From the NCBI GenBank assembly GCA_019454045.1, contig SKCR01017708.1, forward strand, positions 186,001 through 250,000: DNA of 64,000 bases, in the 5' to 3' direction. Shown piece after piece: positions 55,801-64,000 of this stretch. A program made the position numbers and the translations under genes. This DNA is from Zanthoxylum bungeanum (lineage: Eukaryota; Streptophyta; Magnoliopsida; Sapindales; Rutaceae). The notes beneath the pieces were generated by a model that saw only the letters and a list, made by a program, of their open reading frames with translations, searched no databases and was not told the origin of the DNA. Position 1 is the first letter of the stretch. Each line of letters begins with the position of its first letter.

Positions 55801-58725
55801 TTTTTGATCCTATACTATATTACATCTTTTGTGAATGCTTACTTAGTATTTCTGTCGTGTTTTTATTACACTTAAAAAATTTTGCTCTCTATACTTGTAT
55901 GAGCTAAGATTTTGATTTACTCTTCTACTTTGTTCTATACCTGAGTCTAGTATAAGTCACATCTATTCTTTTCTTTACTCAAAGGATACTTGTCCTCATT
56001 TTTCCTTGGTTATTCTTAGAATTGTCCATTATATTCGTATTGTATGCTTTGCTGATACTTCTTCTTTTTGTTACCTTATCTAACGGCTTCTCTTTAAATC
56101 TCTTACTTAGGCTATTTCTTCCTACTTTTTTATTTTGATTTGTTGCTACGCTTAAAAGTTGTATGATTTGATCATTTATCACTATACTTATACTTACATC
56201 TGGAATATCTCCAAGTTACGCTTCGGGTCCATCCTTGTTCTGGTATCGATCGAGGGTCGGGAGGGTGGGAATTAGTCTTGAGACCCTTCTGCTATGGTGT
56301 CTCCAAGACGCATACTTTTGCCTAAGAGTTTCGTGTATACCTATCTGATGTCTTTTCCTATATTGGGTCTTATTGCTAAAACTTATTTGACTTGTCTTTT
56401 CTAACCTTGCTCTTGATCACTTTATCAATCAATGACTCTGCATCTCATACCAGATCCTTCAGAAGCAAACTCCTTAATGATTTTCCTTATACTATCTCTT
56501 TATTCCTTTCTGTTATTTATCTTTTTTTTACAGTTACTATGTTCTTTCTCGAGATACTACTATAATCCTTTTTATTATCTTTTCTTAAGGAGTCATTCTG
56601 CTACGAAGATTCCTTCTTAATCCTAATTCTTCGTCTTTTTATTCATTTTACTTTCTTAAAATTCTATTTTCTTCAACTATTAAAGTCATCTTTTTACTAA
56701 ATCTTTGGTCCATTCACCACACCCTTCCTAAAATCCTTCTTTTTCTTAATACCATGAGGTTTTTATAAGTTAATCACTATATTCATATGAATCATTCTCC
56801 ATGATCTTTTGTACTTCTAGTTTCTCTACTTCCTAGAGGGTTCTTAGATTATATGAAGGTTTCATGTACTTAGCTCACTCTCAATATAGTATTAAACCTT
56901 CCATTTTTTTTTTTTTTTTTTTGGTTTTCCTTCACTTCCAAGGCCTCCAATGGTTGTTTCTATGGATCTCAACCTTTTGTCATTTGTTACTAACCTTGAA
57001 TTGATCCATTTTTATTCTATTATCAATAAAAGTACTCTCATCAATTTTTATTTATCTCCAACTTCATAGGTCTAATTTATATTCTTTTATGAATCTCTAA
57101 TATCTCGGGCTTTTCTGTGGGGTCTACGGTATTTGATCTATTTGTGACTCCTACTAGTCTAACAAGTCTCACTCTGAATTACCTTATCTTTATGCTATCC
57201 TATGTTTTCCTCTCTACATCCTCAAAATTTCCTTGATTCTTCTTTTAGGTAGTCTACCTTTTAAGGTCCTTTCATTTCTTGAAACAGATTTCCGTTGGTT
57301 TTCTTATGATCGCTTGTACTCATATTGATAGGAACTACTTAAATCTCATTAGTCTTTTCTTTATGTCTCCGGGAAATTCTCCATCCTTGATCTAATACTC
57401 TATATCCTGATAGAGCCTATTGCTCATGTAGGATGGTATAAGGTAGACTATATCCAGATAACTTCCTTAAATGGTATCTTGAAAGAGTGAGAATCTGGGT
57501 AGGCCGGGCTTTATCTATCAGATTCCTTAATTAGGGTAACTAACTGCTGTTTCAGTCACCACTCATCTTATTTACCTATAGGTCTGAGTTCATAAAATTT
57601 AAAATCTCTATATCTCTATGGCATTCCGCATCCATTAGAAGATTGCACGATTATCCTTAACTTTCTTACCTTCTTTATCTTATAATGGTCCTTGATATTC
57701 GGGGGAACTTGCTACTTTATAGGATGGTTCAGGAAAAGATTGGATCAACTCGGAGGAATTCTTCTGAGGAAGAAGAGTATCTCATTCGAGGAAAAGGACA
57801 TTTCCTTACATCTACTCAACTTTTATTCTAGTCTAATCTTTACCATACTCATCTTTACTACTAGTTCTAGTATTATCCTTTATTACTTAGCTCGACATCT
57901 CTAATTCTTATTACTATAGGTTTCATCATTTCTTGTCTATTTCTATTCTTCTGTCTCTATTTACTTCCTTATCAATCCAATTCAGTATCTCGATCTCTTC
58001 TTATATCTAGTTGCCTTTACCCCCTTACACTTCTCTTTGCTGCTCTTCTAGTTTTTTTCTTTATCCTCTACTATATCTTTTTGGTTACTATCTCTGGTCA
58101 CTTATCATCTAGATATATTTTTATTTTTCCCTTCTTGTTTTCCCTTTCTCTATCTACTTTCCTAGGTGAGTATATTAGAGTTCCATTATCTATTGGAAAT
58201 AATTGAAGGCTACTTGTTCGGTTTTGAAGGAGTGTTCTGAGGAGGGAAATGATCTTACTTCTAGGCGCTCTATTACTTTCTCTGACTTTTCTGTTTTCTT
58301 GAATATTCTTAAGTAGATGTCCTCAAATTCTCTCTGCCTTATTCCATCTTCTTGCTATTCTTTATTTCTGGCTACCTACACTCTTATACACTCTTATGTA
58401 CTTTCTCATAATTTTCATTTCTCACTTACATGTTAACTTTTCTTAAAATCCTACTATCTAGTTTCATAGCTCGTTTATTTTTCTTGGTATTAGATCGGTA
58501 TAAATTCAAGAAAATTTCTTATGTGGTGTCCAGAGTGAAGTTTTTCTTTTGGGAAATAATATTGAATGATCTAAGAAAGCTTACTGACTTGTCTATGGAG
58601 CTTTGAAAACGTACTCGAGGATCAGATACTGGAGAGGTAGTGCCACATATACAAGTATCCTAGACATACTGCGTATACAAGACCCCAACACTCTGCCCAT
58701 TGCAGTCACTGACTCCCTAGGCCAT
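55800..58725 (-). other. Pyrimidine-rich internal region, probably leader side of a minus-strand Gypsy element
   Basis: About 2.9 kb with strong C/T excess on the plus strand and no convincing open frame or conserved domain. A primer site and LTR in minus orientation adjoin it at the right, so it should be the 5' internal part (leader, perhaps decayed gag) of that element. Open frames at 55979-56182 and 57692-57904 show no known motif. A pure T run lies near 56905. Confidence 0.5.
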
Positions 58726-58737
58726 GCTCTGATACCA
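58726..58737 (-). other. Primer-binding site, initiator tRNA-Met (minus strand)
   Basis: Plus-strand GCTCTGATACCA is the complement of TGGTATCAGAGC. It stands four bases from the LTR end at 58742. Confidence 0.88.
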
Positions 58738-58741
58738 TCTT

Positions 58742-59826
58742 TGTAACATCCCCGATCTGGGAGATGTTACCGGCAGAGGATAGCAATACTAACCCCATTA
58801 GCCTCTGACTTCCTGACTGTATTCTAAACCCTTTAAATGCAATGTCATGCATAAGGACCATAACCCAACTTATCAATATAAAATACTTTTATTTCTCATG
58901 ATTGTATACTCAAAAATACTTTTCTTTACAAACATTAACAGACACTCGAATGACTTATACTGCACTGAATACATGCAACTTTACTTTGACTCTGAATAAA
59001 CTCTCATGATATCTAACTCTGTGCTGGTGGACTCCATCCCTGGTGACTGCATCAATGTCCGTCCTCCCGAGCTCGTCCTCTAAGAAACCTACAATATACA
59101 AAAACTGGAGCGGGGGTTAGATCGCTATATGATCTAAGAGAGTGGACAAAAGCTGAAAAGTGTTGTAAAATCTTTCAGTTTCAAAACCATATTTTTAAAA
59201 AATATCTTTATATGAAATCTTTGTTTCTGAAACTTCATCTCTCTGAAAACTGCCTTTGAAACTTTGGTTTCTGAAAAATATTTCTGAAAATCTAGTTTTC
59301 TGAAAAACTATTTACTAAAAATTTGTTCTCTGTGAACTACTTTGTGTCTGAAAACCTGGATGTATGAGGGCGTTACGTATCGCCGTCCCCCATACGCCTA
59401 ACTGTAGCCAGCGGTGCAAATCTATGACTTTGGGGCGTTACATATATATGCCTCATGTTTAAATTTGTAAAGAATCTTGTAATAGTACATCACTCCCATG
59501 AAAATATGTAGTTTTGACCTCTTGCTGATCAAAATTTTGAAAAATAACTAACACGAAAGTTATAGATCTATATTTAAGCTTTCCGATGATACCAAAATTA
59601 TTGAAATTTGATATCTGTAGGTCAAGTTATGGCCAAAATATCAAAAACTGTCATAACACGATAAAATTTTATAATATCGCAAAAATTAAAAAATTTACTT
59701 CAGGTCCCCGGAATAATTCATACGAATAATAAACTTGCTAATAATGTAATATTATATGCTTAGATAATGCTTCACACAAAAATAAACTGACCATCATGAT
59801 CATATTGTGGCAATCAGAGTGTTACA
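58742..59826 (-). repeat. Gyp-R 5' LTR (minus strand)
   Basis: 1085 bp with inverted ends TGTAACA...TGTTACA. The adjacent Met primer site fixes orientation. The TGTAACA ends resemble those of some Gypsy chromoviruses, but without pol this is a guess. The matching 3' LTR was not found in the window. Confidence 0.75.
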
Positions 59827-60738
59827 ACCATTCTTTCTGAAGTTTGACATTTTTACCATTTATAAATTTAAATAACTAAAATAAATGACAAAATATTTCT
59901 TTATAATAAATAGTCAAAATTATTAATATTAAGAAGGTTAACGATAAATAAGTTGTTTTATTTTTATTATTCAAAATTTTATTGTAATTGTTAGCCACGT
60001 AAAATATATTTTATATGAGGGAAAATAATTGAATATTAATGAAAAAATATGTATATATTTTTAAACAAATTTGCTGTTATTTTAAAATTTTTAATTTAAA
60101 TAGAGAAATGGCTGACAATTTTTTTTAATAGAATTTAGTGTTGAGTGCAAATAAGCATTAAAAAAAAATTAATATAGAAGGAATGAAAAGTTAACAATTA
60201 AGAATATAATAAAATGTTAACATATGTTAATCACTTAGAAATTAAATTAATTTTTTTGTTAGAAATTATATAGTACGCATTCTTTGTTTACATGTTGTTG
60301 TAATTAATGTTAATTATTTAAATTGAATAAGGGTAAAAATGTAAAGTTATATTTATATTTAAGTGAGAGGAATGTATTGAGGTATTTTACAAAATATAGG
60401 GATGTAATAGGTTATTGAGTCAAATTATAATGATTTCAAAGACATTTACTTTTTAGAAAATTAGGATTATTTATAGAATTAATCAGTATTTTGCCTAAAT
60501 TAGAATAGCGCATGTGAAATAGATATTTTAATAATTATCTATACAATTTTTTTTTTTTTTACCAATAATATTTTTAAAAAAAAAAAATGAGATATCTCTA
60601 TTAGGGTAATATTTGTATCTTCAAATTCAAGTTTTTTGTTGTTGAAAAAATTCGTGACTCAAGAGAGTTAAAAGTTAGAAGTATCAGTTTAAACTTTCAA
60701 AGTCGATCCCTCCCATTTTAGTCTCATCACATGAAACA
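59827..60738. other. Unassigned AT-rich DNA
   Basis: No gene, no repeat family recognised. It contains A and T homopolymer runs (about 60548 and 60578) and short open frames with no similarity I can name. It separates Gyp-R from the truncated LTR Cop-E. Confidence 0.6.
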
Positions 60739-62526
60739 CCAAATTAACTATGTGATTAAAGAAAATTGCTATTTTATCGTTATGTAATTGGATTACTTGG
60801 ATTTTAAATGATAAAAGTCCTTATGGTTAAATCGGATTAATAAGATATGAGACAATATTAATTCACGAACGGTTTAATCATTAAATATCTCTAGTCGTAG
60901 GATTATCGAGACTGGACATCGATAATGCGGAATAGGCTAATATTACACTTGTGCACGTTATGGAAGCTTAACGACATAATTCTCATATATTTAGGTATTG
61001 GATACTTATGCAAATGTAATAGGAGGTTATGTTAATCGTTGGACCGGGAATAGCTTCGCTCTGGATAGACCCCTCAGAGTCCCATTGTATTCTGACTATG
61101 TGTCTATGGGAATCCGAATCAGGATAGGTATATGTGATCTTTAACTAGAGACTTACATCGCTATTACTTGCGACAATCAGTTTATTTTGGTTTTGGTTGT
61201 CCAGAGCTTTAACAGGTTATGTGTACGCCTCTGCTGGGTTTTCTGATAATCATAGTGTATTGGTTGTGATGTCAAGATGTGAGTATCACTTCAGTCATAT
61301 GGAGATGATGATCACACAGGATACGATACTAGTACTCTTAAATGCTACAACTATTGGGATAGTATGACTTTGTCATGATTATCTGATTACAGAGACTAGA
61401 TACACGGGATCTGATATATGCTTCGTACAGAGCAGACATAGAGCCAGCCCTAGGCCTAGCATGTGACATCCGATACTAGATCGTATTCGCAATACTTTGT
61501 ATACTATGCCTAATACATATTATATATTCCTCGTTGAATATTTCTGGAGAATTGGGTAGGCACAATGCTTTGCTAGAAGCCAACCATGTCTTGTAAATCG
61601 GTGAGAACGTGGTACGGGATACGCACGTGTTCGGATGGTCCGATGTCCGTATTTACTGCCAACATATCCAGGACTCTCTTGGGTCGCTTCTCAAAGATTA
61701 ACCAATGACATTTGACTCGAATAGAATTAATCTGGGATTAATTATGAGAGAGAAAATTAATATGGGATTAATTGCGGCAAGAATTAATATGGGATTAATT
61801 CTTCTAGAAGAGAGAACACGATTAATTTGGAATTAATCGATTAAATAAATTTAGTAGTTAAATTGGATTTTTCTATTTAATTTATTTATTTGGGCTAAAA
61901 TTATATATCAGATACATTAATTGAAATTGGATTTCAATATGAAATTAAAATTGGATTTTAATTCAAGCGAACAAATTAATTTGGAATTAATTCGTGAACG
62001 ACTATCGTAATAATTTTACGAGACATAATTATTTAATTAAATTGGATTTAATTATTTAGGGGCGGAAAATTTGTTTAATCGGATTAAACGAACCCGGGCC
62101 CAAAGTCTAGTTGTGCCAGCCAACTTAAATTTGGAATTAAAAGTGATGGGACCCACTTTACTTACATCAACTTTTGACACTTGATGGAAGTAGTTGGCAA
62201 CATTAATGGTTGGACTTTAAAGCACACAACAACCAAAGTTATGGTAACTATTCATCATCACTCTCTCTTTCTCCTTTTGGCCATGAGCCTCTCTTCCTCC
62301 TTAGACAAAGTTTGCTTCAAAATTTGTTCAAAGCTAGCACTTTTGGAGTCAAGCAAGGTGATAGGGAACTAAGGGTTTGGAACTTATCTTAAAACTTGGA
62401 GCTTCATCATCCAAAGGATTTTTTTAAAATTCTCTACCAACCAATGTTAGTATTCCGCAACTTAACTTTGATTATTCACCCACAAATCATTGTTTAGAGA
62501 TCTTGGGCATGTGTAGGACACTAACA
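60739..62526 (+). repeat. Cop-E: 5'-truncated Copia LTR
   Basis: Similarity to Cop-B and Cop-L LTRs begins at 'caaattaactatgtg' (60739), so about 70 bp of the LTR start are missing. The end is ACACTAACA at 62526. Hairpin at 60902-60926. It is closest to the Cop-L LTR, sharing the ending style and the block at 61850-62100 that matches 1-240. No primer site follows, so this is a solo or broken LTR. Confidence 0.85.
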
Positions 62527-62531
62527 TCTAC

Positions 62532-64000
62532 TCCAAATGTTTATCAACTAACTTGGGTGGAATAGCCTTGGTAAGTGGGTCTGCTACTTTTTCTTCACTT
62601 GGGACTTTGCACACGATAATGTCTCATCATGACACAATCTCTCGAATGATGTGATACTTTTGTTCCATGTGCTTCGATTTTTGATGCGCCATCAGTTCCT
62701 TTGCTTGTGTAATGGCTTCATTATTATCACAATATAACAAAATCGGATTCTCGATACTTAGGACAACTCTCAACTCTGTGATAAAGTTCTTAACCTAAAC
62801 AGCTTCTTGTACATCTTCAGAAGCTGTAATATATTTTACCTCTGTGGTGGAATCTGTTGTGGACCCATGTTTAGAAATTTTCAAACAAACTACACCTCCG
62901 TTAAGAGTAAACACAAATCCGATGGGAAATCCAAATCCGTATACCCATTAACCTATAGTTCATTACCTCCATATATCAGAAACTTATCCTTAGTACCCTT
63001 AAGATACTTTAGGATATTTTTAATGGCCCTCTAATGGTCATTACCTAGATTTGATTGATATCTGCTGGTTACACTAATTGCGAAGCTGATATCAGGCTTA
63101 ATATATAACATGACATATATGATGCTGTCTAAACATGAAGCATAAGATTGATTAGACATTCTAATCTTCACATCTTCTGTTTGTTGACACATCTTCTTCG
63201 AAAGATGAATGCCATATCTGAACAGTTATCAAAATTATACCGTTCCAAGAACTTATCTATGTACGTTGATTGAGATAACCCAATAAGCTTAATTTCTCTA
63301 TCTCTATAGAGTTTTATGCCTAACACATAAAAAGCTTCTCACAGGTCTTTTATAGATAAATTCTTACAGAGGTAAGCTTTAACTCCTTGCATCATCCCGA
63401 TATCATTCCCAGCGATCAGGATGCATCAACATAAAGAACTAAAAATACCACCATACTCCCACTGGCATTCTTATACACATAGGATTCTTCCGAACTCTTG
63501 AGAAAACCAGACAATTTGATTATCTCGTTGAATCGAAGATTCCCACTTCATGAATCTTGTTTAAGTCCATAACATGGCATGCTGGATACAAAACCTTCCT
63601 GTTGTTCCATATAGATTTATTCGTCAAGAAATCCATTTAGAAAAGTCATTTTGACATCCTACTACCAAATCTCGTAATCATGGTAAGCATCAATAGACGA
63701 CAAAATCCTAATAGACTCTAGCATCATAATTGGCAGAAAAGTTTCATCGTAGCCGACACCAGATCACTACGTGTAACCTTTAGCTATCAGTCGGGCCTTA
63801 AAGGTTTCAACCTTTCTGTTAGACCCGCACTTCCTTTTGTAAACCTATTTACAACCGATAGGAACAATTCCTTTAGGAAGCAGAACCAAGTCCCAAAATT
63901 GATTCAGATGCATAGAGTCTAACCCTGATTTCATAGCCTCTTGCCACTTAATAGAGTCGATGTCCAATATCTCTTCTCTGTAGGTATAAGGGTCGATCTC
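62532..64000 (-). pseudogene. Cop-F: Copia reverse transcriptase and RNase H, decayed, truncated by the window end
   Basis: Read from 64000 downward: WQEAMKSGLDSMHLNQ-like fingers, a palm with YVDA followed by a small deletion (about 63415-63430) where YVDD is expected, LIGLSQSTYIDKFLERYN, and an RNase H with DSTTEVKYITASE and LLYCDNNEAITQAKELMAHQ. It ends near 62540 with IPPKLVDKHLE and meets the Cop-E LTR end. Stops and frameshifts are frequent. The sequence differs from Cop-B and Cop-C, so it is another Copia lineage. Confidence 0.82.

Noticed and set aside
55979..56182. Small basic frame on the minus strand as a gag remnant
   Set aside because: No zinc knuckle or capsid motif is visible. 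It sits in low-complexity purine-rich sequence.
60739..62526. Cop-E as the 3' LTR of Cop-L, with everything between as its insert
   Set aside because: Cop-L breaks off in its leader and Cop-E lacks its LTR start. No target duplication or pol links them, so the pairing cannot be supported.

Overview
The window is plant nuclear DNA, most likely from a flowering plant (probably a eudicot) with a large, repeat-rich genome. Almost every base that can be assigned belongs to LTR retrotransposons of plant lineages: Gypsy/Athila, Gypsy/Tat (recognised by a second, archaeal-type RNase H between RNase H and integrase) and long-LTR Copia elements (Tork/Angela-like). There is also one hAT-type MITE. No intact host gene, tRNA, rRNA or CRISPR array was seen. 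All retroelement coding regions carry stops, frameshifts or deletions and are annotated as pseudogenes. Working names (Cop-B, Tat-D and so on) are mine.

Layout. 1-2981: partial Copia element Cop-L (LTR, primer site, leader). 3416-4841: integrase and post-pol region of an Athila element (Ath-1), which resumes at 55121 with the Athila G-rich motif at 55297-55310. Between these two Athila parts lies a near-complete, intronless copy of a LONELY GUY (LOG) cytokinin-activating enzyme gene. It is cut into three exactly rejoinable pieces (4842-4898, 40620-41034, 55025-55120) by two later Tat insertions. Tat-A (4899-40614, minus strand, target duplication CTAGT) has three LTRs around one partial and one heavily deleted internal region. 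Tat-D (41035-55019, plus strand, target duplication CCCGG) is structurally complete but coding-dead. Tat-A was in turn hit by Cop-G (11299-14434, duplication GTTCC) and Cop-B (19884-40547, duplication TTAAA). Cop-B was hit by Cop-C (24072-34018, opposite strand, a sibling of Cop-B) and by a 668-bp hAT-like MITE (36235-36902, duplication ATGAACAG).

Right flank. 55800-58725 is a pyrimidine-rich stretch that looks like the leader side of a minus-strand Gypsy element whose primer site and LTR are at 58726-59826. 59827-60738 is unassigned AT-rich DNA. 60739-62526 is a 5'-truncated Copia LTR (Cop-E) abutting a decayed minus-strand Copia pol (Cop-F) that runs off the window end.

The order of events follows from what interrupts what: Athila plus LOG copy, then Tat-A and Tat-D, then Cop-G and Cop-B, then Cop-C and the MITE. 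The most interesting observation is the LOG copy sitting in the Athila element between integrase and the G-rich 3' motif. There, some Athila elements carry an env-like gene. This suggests capture of a cytokinin-activation gene by a retrotransposon, or landing of a processed copy in one.
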